DNA of 20,604 nt from NCBI GenBank assembly GCA_903840235.1, contig CAIMFE010000047.1:1-20604 (forward strand), given 5' to 3'. The notes beneath the pieces are model-generated. The model was not told the DNA's origin. It worked only from the letters and a program-made list of their open reading frames with translations, and made no database searches. The position numbers and the translations under genes are program-made. The stretch comes from an uncultured Opitutia bacterium (GTDB taxonomy: Bacteria > Verrucomicrobiota > Verrucomicrobiia > Opitutales > UBA953). Below are positions 7,281-14,776 of this stretch, one piece after another; within the stretch, counting starts at the first letter, position 1, and each line of letters opens with the position of its first letter.

Positions 7281-8711
7281 TTAAGACTTCTTGAGGTCGT
7301 ACCCATCCTTGCGGTCGAGCATCGTCCACCCCAACTCGGCGAGCTCTAGGCGGAGTCGATCGGCGGCCACAAAGTCCTTCGCCTGTTTTGCCGCCCAGCG
7401 TTTGGCACCGAGCTCGGCGACATCAGCCGGAACGCCTTGCGCAGGCGCCGCGGTGAAAAGTTTTAAACCCAGCGCGTAGAGAATTTTGGCTAAACCGCTC
7501 AAATCTTGTCGCGCTGACTCAACCGTGGGCTCTGACTTACTCGCTAAGACGGTAAAAATCTGGCCCAAGCATCCAGGGATGTTCAAATCGTTCTCTAAAG
7601 TCTCCCAAGCTGGAGTAAAACGACCCCATGAGGTCTGGATTTCCTGCTTCGTAGGGGCAGCAAACTCCTCTTTCGAGAATCCTGCAACTGTAAGAATCCT
7701 CTCAGTCCCCTTTTCGATTTTACTGAGGGCCGAACGAGCATCCTCGAGGCCCTTGATGGTGAAATTGAGAGAACTACGATAGTGCCCAGCGATCAGCGCA
7801 AAGCGAACTTCCATGGGCGTGTACCCCTTGGCCTTCAAATCGTCTAATGTATACAGATTTCCCTTACTTTTTGACATCTTTTCGCCCTCCACCAGCAGGT
7901 GTGCGCTATGAAACCAGTGAGCGGCAAAGCCGGGCACACCCGTCGCACATTCGCTTTGGGCGATTTCATTCTCGTGGTGCGGGAAACATAAATCGATTCC
8001 GCCACCATGGAGGTCAAAAGTGACGCCCAAATGTTCTAGGGACATTGCCGAGCACTCAATATGCCAGCCCGGACGACCCTCACCCCAGGGGCTTGGCCAG
8101 AAGTTGGCACCGTCCTCTGGTTTTCTCGACTTCCATAAGGCGAAGTCTGAGGCCGACTCGCGATCGTACTCGTCGGAATCATTGGCTTCACCCGCACTGT
8201 TCGTCGATTGAGTCTCGCGTTTTGAAAGGTCTAAATGACTCAACTTACCATAGCCATGGCAGCTGCTGACTTTGAAGTAAACCGAGCCATCTTTGGAGAC
8301 GTAGGCATGACCTTTGTCCACAAGTGCTTTAATCATAGCCACTTGTTGGGGAATGTGTACGACTGCACTCGGTTCGACATGAGGCGCTAAGAGTCCGAGC
8401 GCCTGGCAATCGGCATGAAATTTATCAGTCCACGTCTTAGTGAATTCAGTTAAAGTCGTTTGCGCGGCTAGTGCACCACGGATGGTTTTATCATCAACAT
8501 CCGTGATATTTCTAACATGCTTAACCTTTAAGCCCTCTACTTCGAGAGTACGGCGCAAGACATCCTGTAAAATAAAGGTTCTAAAATTACCGATGTGGGC
8601 TGGGCCATAAACCGTGGGTCCGCAGCAATACATACCAAACGTAGATTTGCCGGCCTTGGGTAACAAGGGGCGCATCTCGCGTGACATGGTGTCGTGCAGT
8701 AATACTGGCAT
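7281..8711 (-). CDS. cysS: Cysteinyl-tRNA synthetase
   Basis: Charges tRNA-Cys. It has 476 residues, slightly longer than E. coli CysS (461). The class I signatures are HIGN (39-42) and KMSKS (278-282). Zinc ligands at the amino acid site are Cys30 (MYCCGPTVYG), Cys220 (WHIECSAM), His245 and Glu249 (FPHHENE). The region between residues 162 and 188 is a charged, Ser/Asn/Asp-rich insertion before the DFALWK motif. The C-terminal region is the helical anticodon-binding part. The start is the ATG at 8711; upstream there is only AGG directly beside it. The gene lies 151 bases downstream of the OlsF-like gene, with 56 bases separating it from the SIMPL gene. Confidence 0.96.
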   Translation of the reverse strand: MPVLLHDTMSREMRPLLPKAGKSTFGMYCCGPTVYGPAHIGNFRTFILQDVLRRTLEVEGLKVKHVRNITDVDDKTIRGALAAQTTLTEFTKTWTDKFHADCQALGLLAPHVEPSAVVHIPQQVAMIKALVDKGHAYVSKDGSVYFKVSSCHGYGKLSHLDLSKRETQSTNSAGEANDSDEYDRESASDFALWKSRKPEDGANFWPSPWGEGRPGWHIECSAMSLEHLGVTFDLHGGGIDLCFPHHENEIAQSECATGVPGFAAHWFHSAHLLVEGEKMSKSKGNLYTLDDLKAKGYTPMEVRFALIAGHYRSSLNFTIKGLEDARSALSKIEKGTERILTVAGFSKEEFAAPTKQEIQTSWGRFTPAWETLENDLNIPGCLGQIFTVLASKSEPTVESARQDLSGLAKILYALGLKLFTAAPAQGVPADVAELGAKRWAAKQAKDFVAADRLRLELAELGWTMLDRKDGYDLKKS

Positions 8712-8862
8712 ACCTAATAGTTAGATTAATCTTAGCCCCATGGGCGAGAATGAATCTTTAGACGATAATTAGGGTAAACTGAACAGAAAATAGGAGTAGT
8801 TCAGCTGGGATTGCACACCCTCCTGCCCCAATGGCTAGTCGACGAGTTACCAGCTTCTTATT

Positions 8863-10662
8863 TTATTTGGCTGCGGTTACAGGATCGAAGTCGTGATAAG
8901 CCAGGAATTGCTTAACACCCTCCTCGCCCATGTACGCTGACAATAATTTCGGGTCGGTTTGAGTGAGATCGACCACAATTAAACCGTCTAAGCAGCCGCC
9001 GAATCCTTGATCCACGTTAAAGGCAATCAATCGACCATTGAGTTTTAAGTAATGTTTTAAAAGGACCGGCACGGCCTTAGCATCATGTTCCAAATCACTG
9101 ACCAGGCCAGAAACGTGTTCGAGATCGAATGCGCAACGTTGCAGAACTTCGAGGTCGGCATCGCGTAGACTCATCGAGCGTGGAGGATTTTTAGCACGGA
9201 CGAGTGGTGCTAAATCTTCCGCCGTACGATTATGTTTCAAATAAGATAAAATTAAATCTTTCGAGGCCTGACCGTACTCCGGATTAATACTCACGGGCCC
9301 GAACAATAAATGGTACTGTGGAAATCTCACCACGTAGCGGCCGATACCACGCCACAATAATGGAAGGCTCGTCGGTTTGCGTTGATACTCCTCGCGAATA
9401 AATGAACGACCCATTTCCAGCGCTGGATCCATACGACGGAAAAACTCCCCCTTAAAATCAAACAAGGTTGCGGTGTACATACCGTGTTTTCCTTTTTGTG
9501 GAAGGATGCGATTGGTTGGTCCTAAACGATAGCCGCCGACAATTTTAGACTCTTTATCGTCCCATAAAATAAGTTGATCGTACCAATCATCAAAAGCGTC
9601 GCGGTCACAATCCAATCCCGTACCCTCGGACACCGCCCGAAAAGTAATTTCACGAAGTCGACCTATCTCCTTCATCGTATGTGGTAACTCAGAACCAAGG
9701 AATCGATAAATTTTAAAATCTCCACTGGTTAGCAAAAGATCTTCAGATGGTAGACTTTCTAATTCTGCACGAATCAACTTAGGATTAATCGGTGGAATCA
9801 CTTGTGCCCAATGACTAGTCTCTTTGGTGGTTTTCTTGTTCGGCTCATCTTTTCGGTTCTGTAAAAGCTCACAGCGCAAACGTAAAAAACTGGTCGCTTC
9901 TTCGTCATCAGGGTGATCTTCCAGTTGGGTGTGGTGAACTGCTTTTGCAGCGCGAAGTCTGATGACTTTCCCTTTTTTAGCATTAAACTCCCTCAGTAAC
10001 ATTAGGGTACGCAACTTAGAATGAATGTAACCGAGAGAATGGAAAGTCGTTGAGTTACTCCCTTCAATATGGAGCGGTAAAATTGAGGCTTTGGCGATTC
10101 GGGCCATACGCACGACTTGCGGCGACCACACGGGATCTTGCGCCTTCATCGCACCAAATGTGAAACTAGAGACCTCCCCCGAAGGGAAAGTTAAAATCGC
10201 ACCACCCGATTTAAGGTGACTGAGAATGCGACGCGTACCAGCTAAGTTGCCAAAATCAGCTTGATCAGGATTAAAAGGATTTACTTCGATTAACCAGGGA
10301 CGAATTCCCGGGATTTGTGCGAGCCAGCGATTGCCTACAACTAAAATATCCGAGCGAACTCTTAGTAAAAAATCCATCGCCACAATCCCGTCAGCCAATC
10401 CGTGCGGATGATTGGCCATTACCACCAAGGGACCTTCACGTGGAATACGTGCTAGGCATGAGTCATGCCAGGTCGAAGATAGCTGTGCCTGTTCTTTCGC
10501 CGACGCAAAAAAATCTGAACGCCCGGCGGCAAGTAATCTCTCTAAAAAATCATCAAACTCGCGTGCATTAAAAAAATTATCTAGCAGTGGAGTCGCCCAT
10601 CCCAGAGGCCCTAAGGCATCCTTTAAGTTTTGTTCATTAGCTCCTCGACGCGAATTTGTCAT
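8863..10662 (-). CDS. olsF: OlsF-type bifunctional acyltransferase (predicted ornithine or related aminolipid synthase)
   Basis: A protein of 599 residues made of two acyltransferases. Residues 60-260 form a PlsC-like lysophospholipid acyltransferase domain with NHPHGLADG (84-92) in place of the canonical NHxxxxD and FPSGE (159-163) for the FPEG block. This matches the hemolysin-like/OlsA branch. Residues 310-599 form a GNAT-type OlsB-like N-acyltransferase with LREITFRAVSEGTG (337-350), FDDWYDQLILWD, IVGGYRLG, ALEMGRSFI and FGPVSIN. The same order is known from OlsF of Serratia proteamaculans and Flavobacterium johnsoniae, where the C-terminal half acylates ornithine and the N-terminal half adds the second acyl chain. 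The amino acid used here (ornithine, glycine or another) cannot be told. The ATG at 10662 has AGGA nine bases upstream and a TATAAT box at 10676-10681. Confidence 0.83.
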   Translation of the reverse strand: MTNSRRGANEQNLKDALGPLGWATPLLDNFFNAREFDDFLERLLAAGRSDFFASAKEQAQLSSTWHDSCLARIPREGPLVVMANHPHGLADGIVAMDFLLRVRSDILVVGNRWLAQIPGIRPWLIEVNPFNPDQADFGNLAGTRRILSHLKSGGAILTFPSGEVSSFTFGAMKAQDPVWSPQVVRMARIAKASILPLHIEGSNSTTFHSLGYIHSKLRTLMLLREFNAKKGKVIRLRAAKAVHHTQLEDHPDDEEATSFLRLRCELLQNRKDEPNKKTTKETSHWAQVIPPINPKLIRAELESLPSEDLLLTSGDFKIYRFLGSELPHTMKEIGRLREITFRAVSEGTGLDCDRDAFDDWYDQLILWDDKESKIVGGYRLGPTNRILPQKGKHGMYTATLFDFKGEFFRRMDPALEMGRSFIREEYQRKPTSLPLLWRGIGRYVVRFPQYHLLFGPVSINPEYGQASKDLILSYLKHNRTAEDLAPLVRAKNPPRSMSLRDADLEVLQRCAFDLEHVSGLVSDLEHDAKAVPVLLKHYLKLNGRLIAFNVDQGFGGCLDGLIVVDLTQTDPKLLSAYMGEEGVKQFLAYHDFDPVTAAK

Positions 10663-10675
10663 CCACCTGTATCCT

Positions 10676-10681
10676 ATTATA
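10676..10681 (-). promoter_or_regulatory. Candidate -10 box of the OlsF-like gene
   Basis: A perfect TATAAT on the minus strand lies 13 bases before the ATG at 10662, within the 68-base gap after the TatD gene. No good -35 hexamer is seen at 16-18 bases (the best is TTCGAC at 18). If used, the 5' leader would be about six bases. Confidence 0.4.
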
Positions 10682-10730
10682 CGAATATCCTTTTCATGCG
10701 TCGAATGTGTGACAATCAGGTTTCATACAT

Positions 10731-11525
10731 TCAAATTCCAAAGAATTGACGGGTATTTAAGGTCGCAACTGCTGCAATCTCGTCCGCCGGCAAATTAAGA
10801 ATTTCCCCAGCCTTTTCGGCAATTTCTCCTAAATAAGCAGAAGAATTTTCCTGTCCGCGCTTGGACTGCGGAGTCAAATACGGTGCGTCCGTTTCCAACA
10901 TGAGTCGGGTTAGACCTTGTGCTTTCAAAGCTGCCGTAACAATAGGTGCATTAGGATAAGTAATCACTCCGGTGAATGAAGCGCGTCCGCCTCGCTTGTT
11001 TAACTCCTTCACACACTCGGGTCCTTCCGTGAAACAATGAAAGACTACTTTTTTCCAATCGACCCGACTTTCGTCGATCATCTTTACGCAATCATGAAAA
11101 GCATGACGGGAATGAATCACAATCGGGCAGCCGAACTGGTACGCTAATCTTAACTGCTGTTGAAAGGCGCCCTTCTGCCATTCTTTAATTTGTTCTGCCT
11201 CACTGGGCTCTTCTGGCAGTCGATAATAATCCAAACCAATTTCACCGAGAGCAACCGGATGTCTTGTATCGGCGAAATAGGGAGAGATTGCTGCCACCGT
11301 TTCTTCCCAGCCTTCGGTCACATAGCCTGGATGAAGCCCCACGGTGTAATGAATAAAATCTGAATGTGCTGAAGCTAGATTTCGATATTCGGTCCAGTCA
11401 GCCAAATCAGTGCCGATGGCAATGACACCTTCCAGCCCCACCGCTTTGATTTCATTGAGCCACGACTCCACCTTGCCTTTTTTAATATGAGAGAGCGGAT
11501 GACAATGGGAGTCGAACAAGCGCAT
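10731..11525 (-). CDS. TatD-family metal-dependent hydrolase / DNase
   Basis: A protein of 264 residues, the usual size of TatD/YcfH/YabD proteins. The metal-binding motifs of this amidohydrolase TIM barrel are present in order: DSHCHP near the N-terminus, GLHPG, GEIGLDYY, IVIHSRHA, VFHCFTEG and LETDAPYLTP. Members have 3'-5' exonuclease or D-aminoacyl-tRNA deacylase activity; which applies here is open. It starts at the ATG at 11525 without a Shine-Dalgarno sequence. It is divergent from the EVE-domain gene and is the first gene of the minus-strand series through OlsF and CysS. Confidence 0.93.
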   Translation of the reverse strand: MRLFDSHCHPLSHIKKGKVESWLNEIKAVGLEGVIAIGTDLADWTEYRNLASAHSDFIHYTVGLHPGYVTEGWEETVAAISPYFADTRHPVALGEIGLDYYRLPEEPSEAEQIKEWQKGAFQQQLRLAYQFGCPIVIHSRHAFHDCVKMIDESRVDWKKVVFHCFTEGPECVKELNKRGGRASFTGVITYPNAPIVTAALKAQGLTRLMLETDAPYLTPQSKRGQENSSAYLGEIAEKAGEILNLPADEIAAVATLNTRQFFGI

Positions 11526-11620
11526 TATTACTTACTTAGTTTAATAATCCTGAATGTGCAACGCCTGTAAAATTATTTTTCCAAACTTGTCATCACGCCC
11601 AATCTGCCAGTTATCAAAGT
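11526..11620. promoter_or_regulatory. Divergent intergenic region between tatD-like and EVE genes
   Basis: These 95 bases must hold the start signals for both the minus-strand TatD gene and the plus-strand EVE gene. For EVE, TTGTCA with TATCAA 19 bases later would place transcription near the ATG, but the match is poor. Toward TatD, TTGCAC is a possible -35 box without a good -10. I see no strong hairpin. Confidence 0.35.
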
Positions 11621-12070
11621 ATGAAGATTTGGCTTATGAAATCGGAACCCGATGAGTTCTCCATCGACGATTTACAGAAACGCAAAAAAGAGCCGTGGAC
11701 GGGTGTGCGCAATTACCAAGCCCGCAATTTCATGAGAGCTGCAAAGTTAGATGATGTTGTACTCATTTATCACTCCAATTGTGCCGAACCTGGAATCGTG
11801 GGTCTAGCCCGCGTTTCAAAGGTCGCTTTCACCGACCCCACGCAGTTCGAACCGAAGTCAGATTATTATGACGCCAAATCAGACAAACTCGATCCACGAT
11901 GGAGCTGTATCGAGGTCTCATTCGTTGAAAAATTTAAAAACGTGTTAACCCTCCCGCAGATTCGGGAAAATAAAAAGTTACGCACGATGCTGATTTTGCG
12001 TCCAGGTAATCGACTGTCCGTCACCCCTGTTGAGATGTCAGAATACTTAGAAATTAAGAAACACTGTTAA
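11621..12070 (+). CDS. EVE-domain protein (thymocyte nuclear protein 1-like)
   Basis: A protein of 149 residues forming a single EVE domain. The family hallmarks are MKIWLMKSEPDEFSIDDL at the start, WTGVRNYQARNFMR (26-39), GDxVLIYHSN-type text here read as DDVVLIYHSNC, EPGIVGLARVSKVA, a YYDAKSD...PRWSCIEVSFVEKF segment and LTLPQIRENKKLRTMLILRPGNRLSVTPV. EVE is a PUA-like fold related to YTH that binds modified bases such as 5-methylcytosine derivatives in other proteins. The bacterial stand-alone form has no firmly established role. No restriction or modification gene is adjacent. Its stop codon shares the bases TTAA (12067-12070) with the stop codon of the convergent thuA gene. Confidence 0.93.
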   Translation: MKIWLMKSEPDEFSIDDLQKRKKEPWTGVRNYQARNFMRAAKLDDVVLIYHSNCAEPGIVGLARVSKVAFTDPTQFEPKSDYYDAKSDKLDPRWSCIEVSFVEKFKNVLTLPQIRENKKLRTMLILRPGNRLSVTPVEMSEYLEIKKHC

Positions 12071-13005
12071 TTTTTGACCGGTGTAGCGGCAGGAACTGGA
12101 ACCACTTTCTTCACTGGCTGTGGAACATATTTTGGATTTTGATCCGAACCTGGTGCCGCTTTCTTTAAATTTGGAGTTAAATCGGCTGGTGCATCACCAG
12201 TGGCGAATTTAATTCCACCCACTAAGATCTGACGGAAAATTGGATTAGTCCAAACATCTTCGCGGTGCCCCATGGCAGTATAGAAAACTCGTCCCTTACC
12301 TTCGGCCCGAGCCCAGCAATTAGGATAGGCAGGACGCTCATACATAGTTCCTTCCATCTTAGGTGAGTCGATAATGGTCAGAACGTGGATATCATCCTTA
12401 AAATCTTTCAGCGAGTACCACTCTTCATTAAACGAGAAAGACTCACCAATTTTTTCGAAGCCAGGAAATTTGGGATCAATAACAATGTTAGTAGCGACCT
12501 GTTGTTTGCCATGAATAATGAATTCAGCGCCTAAGAAGTGAACATAGGGATCAGCATTTTCGCAGTGATTCACATAACGGTCAGGACCTTTGTCTGCTTC
12601 ATTGTTGGTATGGAAAGTGTCGGATGCTGAATGAACCCCCACAAAACCCTTACCCGCTTTCACGTAGTCGAAAATCGCTTGTTTGCCCGCAGCTGTCATC
12701 GGTGGATTACCATCCCTACCCTTGTCACATAAATCACCGGTGGTATAAAAAACCAAAGCATCAAACTGGGCTAAATATTCTGGAGAAAATTTTGACCCAT
12801 CTTTTGAGAATTCAAATTTCCAATTATTTTCTGCACCCAGTTTCATTAATTCTTTTTCTGCGAAACTGGGGGCTCCATCTTTCCATGAAATCACAACATG
12901 CTCGTAGCCACTTGATTTCGTAAAAAAGAGCAATTTACGCTGCGGCGGCTCGGCGGCCACCAATGCAGAAGAACAAATCAATAATGTGGATAAAAATTTC
13001 ATCAT
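12067..13005 (-). CDS. Secreted ThuA-domain protein (glutamine amidotransferase-like fold)
   Basis: A protein of 312 residues from the ATG at 13005 (a second ATG follows at once). The longer upstream frame overlaps recJ and has no signal peptide, so it is rejected. Residues 1-18 (MMKFLSTLLICSSALVAA) form a Sec signal peptide with probable cleavage before EPPQRK. The cysteine is not in a lipobox. The ThuA body shows KLLFFTKSSGYEH, ALVFYTTGDL, GKGFVGVHSASDTF, FLGAEFIIHGKQQ, NEEWYSLKDF and GRVFYTAMGHREDVWTNP, followed by a Lys/Pro/Val-rich tail. ThuA proteins are abundant in Planctomycetota and Verrucomicrobiota, with suspected roles in sugar metabolism but no proven reaction. It is 47 bases downstream of recJ. 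A weak promoter (TTGAAA, 19 bases, TAATAT) may precede it. Confidence 0.88.
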   Translation of the reverse strand: MMKFLSTLLICSSALVAAEPPQRKLLFFTKSSGYEHVVISWKDGAPSFAEKELMKLGAENNWKFEFSKDGSKFSPEYLAQFDALVFYTTGDLCDKGRDGNPPMTAAGKQAIFDYVKAGKGFVGVHSASDTFHTNNEADKGPDRYVNHCENADPYVHFLGAEFIIHGKQQVATNIVIDPKFPGFEKIGESFSFNEEWYSLKDFKDDIHVLTIIDSPKMEGTMYERPAYPNCWARAEGKGRVFYTAMGHREDVWTNPIFRQILVGGIKFATGDAPADLTPNLKKAAPGSDQNPKYVPQPVKKVVPVPAATPVKN

Positions 13006-13052
13006 AGGGGTATAAATATTACAGGTAAAACCAGTGAAGGTTTCAAGATTTC

Positions 13053-14765
13053 TTAGGCAGAATAGCGCCAATCGACAATTTCGACTTGGATACTCTTTCG
13101 ACCCTGCCAACGATTCCACGCGAGTTTGACAGCTAAATCGACCGATTTGCCTATCTCGGGAATTCGACTGCTCATTCTCCACGCAATAAAACCGAGGCGA
13201 CGCTGAGCGGAAAGTGAGACCTGGAATCTAATGTTTCCTTCACCAAACAGGGTTGGAGTTTTATCAAAAACAAATCCCCTCACCCCAAAAACCGGCTCAC
13301 TGTTCGATTCTCCATAGGGTTGGAGTAATTCCATATCATCCAACAACCCTTCGTTAATCTCATTTAGTTTTATCCAGTGCGTGATATCCAAATCGCGACT
13401 GTCGGTAACCAGATTTGTACTTTTTTTCTGTAAGGCTACAGCCGCTGTAAACTTCGCACGAAAGAGTTCCACGTCCGATGCAGCTAACGAAATACCTACG
13501 GCCATCGGGTGACCACCGTAAGTTTTTAAAATCTCAGCACAGGAATTGAGCGCCTCAACTAAATTTACTCCAGGAATACTTCGACCCGACCCTTTGGCGA
13601 TATCACCCTCTTTTCCTAGAACAATGACCGGACGATCCAAGGCCCGACAAATCTTGCCGGCTGCAATACCGACGACACCAGGATGCCAGTCGCCAAATAA
13701 AACATACCCTTCTTGCTCTCCCATTGATTTCGCCTGCTCGGTGGCATCATCGGTTACGCGTTTATCAATCTCCTGTCTTTCACGATTGATCTGATCGAGC
13801 AACTCGGCATCACGCTCGGAATCTTCAACCGTTTCAGCGAGTAATAAATTCAATGGCAATGAAGCATCGGCTAATCGTCCACTCGCATTGATTCTCGGTC
13901 CAATGCGATAAGAGACATCGACCGAACTCAAGGTGGCACCTGGTTCCATACCACTCACAGAAATTAAAGCTCGAACCCCAGGACGTTTCGCTTCGCTCAA
14001 AGCCCGCAGACCATGTGCAGCAATGATGCGATTTTCTGTTAGCAATGGAACCAAGTCAGCAATCGTCCCTAAAGCCGCTAAATCGAGATAGTCCTTAACC
14101 ACGATACTGGTCCCACGCGGATCTCCAGCCAGTCGTAATACTTTTAATATTCCATGGATTAATTTAAAAACCAAACCTGCGGTGCACAGCGTTTGCCAGG
14201 GAGCTTCGGCGTCGTCATTCACACGCGGATTAACCAAAAGACAGTCAGCCGGTGCGGACTTGGCAACGTGGTGGTCGACGACGATGACTTCCACACCGTT
14301 CGCTTTTAAAAACTCAATTTCGGAAACCGAGTTAGTGCCACAATCTAGAGCAATAAATAATTGCGGCTGCGCTTCTTTCACCACGCGTTCGAGTGCTGCC
14401 ATCGTTAAACCATAGCCTTCTTCTAATCGACGTGGCACAAAAGCAGCCGGCTCGGCGCCCAAGCGACGTAGAAGATGCACCAACATTGCCGTACTCGAAA
14501 CTCCGTCCACATCGTAATCACCTAAAATAGCGATACGTTGTTTTTGACTGACGGCTAAGAGAATTCTTTCGGCAGCGACCCGCAAATTACCGACCGCAAA
14601 CGGATCGGACACATGAGAAAGTTGCGGACGTAAATGTTGTTCAGCCTGCGCCTCATCCGTGAACATGCGTGCTAACACATGAGCGACCGGTTCAGAGATC
14701 CCCAAACTTGATGCAATACGTTGGGCCAACCCACCGTCTGCAGCTCGAAATAACCAAGCGGCCAT
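13053..14765 (-). CDS. recJ: Single-stranded-DNA-specific exonuclease RecJ
   Basis: A 5'-3' single-strand exonuclease in RecFOR recombination, base excision and mismatch repair. It has 570 residues against 577 in E. coli. The DHH phosphoesterase motifs are DYDVDG (83-88), DCGTN (141-145) and DHH (164-166), followed by the RIGPRINASGRL block. The DHHA1 domain has DWHPGVVGIAAG and YGGHPMAVG. The C-terminal OB-fold region contains LQPYGESNSEPVF and the RFQVS...GFIAW segment. The ATG at 14765 lies 11 bases past the secDF stop, which implies one transcript. Confidence 0.96.
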   Translation of the reverse strand: MAAWLFRAADGGLAQRIASSLGISEPVAHVLARMFTDEAQAEQHLRPQLSHVSDPFAVGNLRVAAERILLAVSQKQRIAILGDYDVDGVSSTAMLVHLLRRLGAEPAAFVPRRLEEGYGLTMAALERVVKEAQPQLFIALDCGTNSVSEIEFLKANGVEVIVVDHHVAKSAPADCLLVNPRVNDDAEAPWQTLCTAGLVFKLIHGILKVLRLAGDPRGTSIVVKDYLDLAALGTIADLVPLLTENRIIAAHGLRALSEAKRPGVRALISVSGMEPGATLSSVDVSYRIGPRINASGRLADASLPLNLLLAETVEDSERDAELLDQINRERQEIDKRVTDDATEQAKSMGEQEGYVLFGDWHPGVVGIAAGKICRALDRPVIVLGKEGDIAKGSGRSIPGVNLVEALNSCAEILKTYGGHPMAVGISLAASDVELFRAKFTAAVALQKKSTNLVTDSRDLDITHWIKLNEINEGLLDDMELLQPYGESNSEPVFGVRGFVFDKTPTLFGEGNIRFQVSLSAQRRLGFIAWRMSSRIPEIGKSVDLAVKLAWNRWQGRKSIQVEIVDWRYSA

Positions 14766-14776
14766 AGGAGTATTAT

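Noticed and set aside
2089..8711. cysE-cysS cysteine operon like that of Bacillus
   Set aside because: The phosphatase, thrS and SIMPL genes lie between, and the SIMPL gene has its own strong promoter.
8792..8850. Plus-strand stretch resembling a tRNA D-arm (GTAGTTCAGCTGGGA) in the cysS-olsF gap
   Set aside because: No anticodon stem closes, there is no T-arm consensus and no acceptor pairing, so it is not a tRNA gene. At most it is a decayed fragment or chance.
13006..13182. 59-residue extension of the ThuA protein
   Set aside because: It overlaps recJ and would bury a clear signal peptide that begins at the ATG at 13005.
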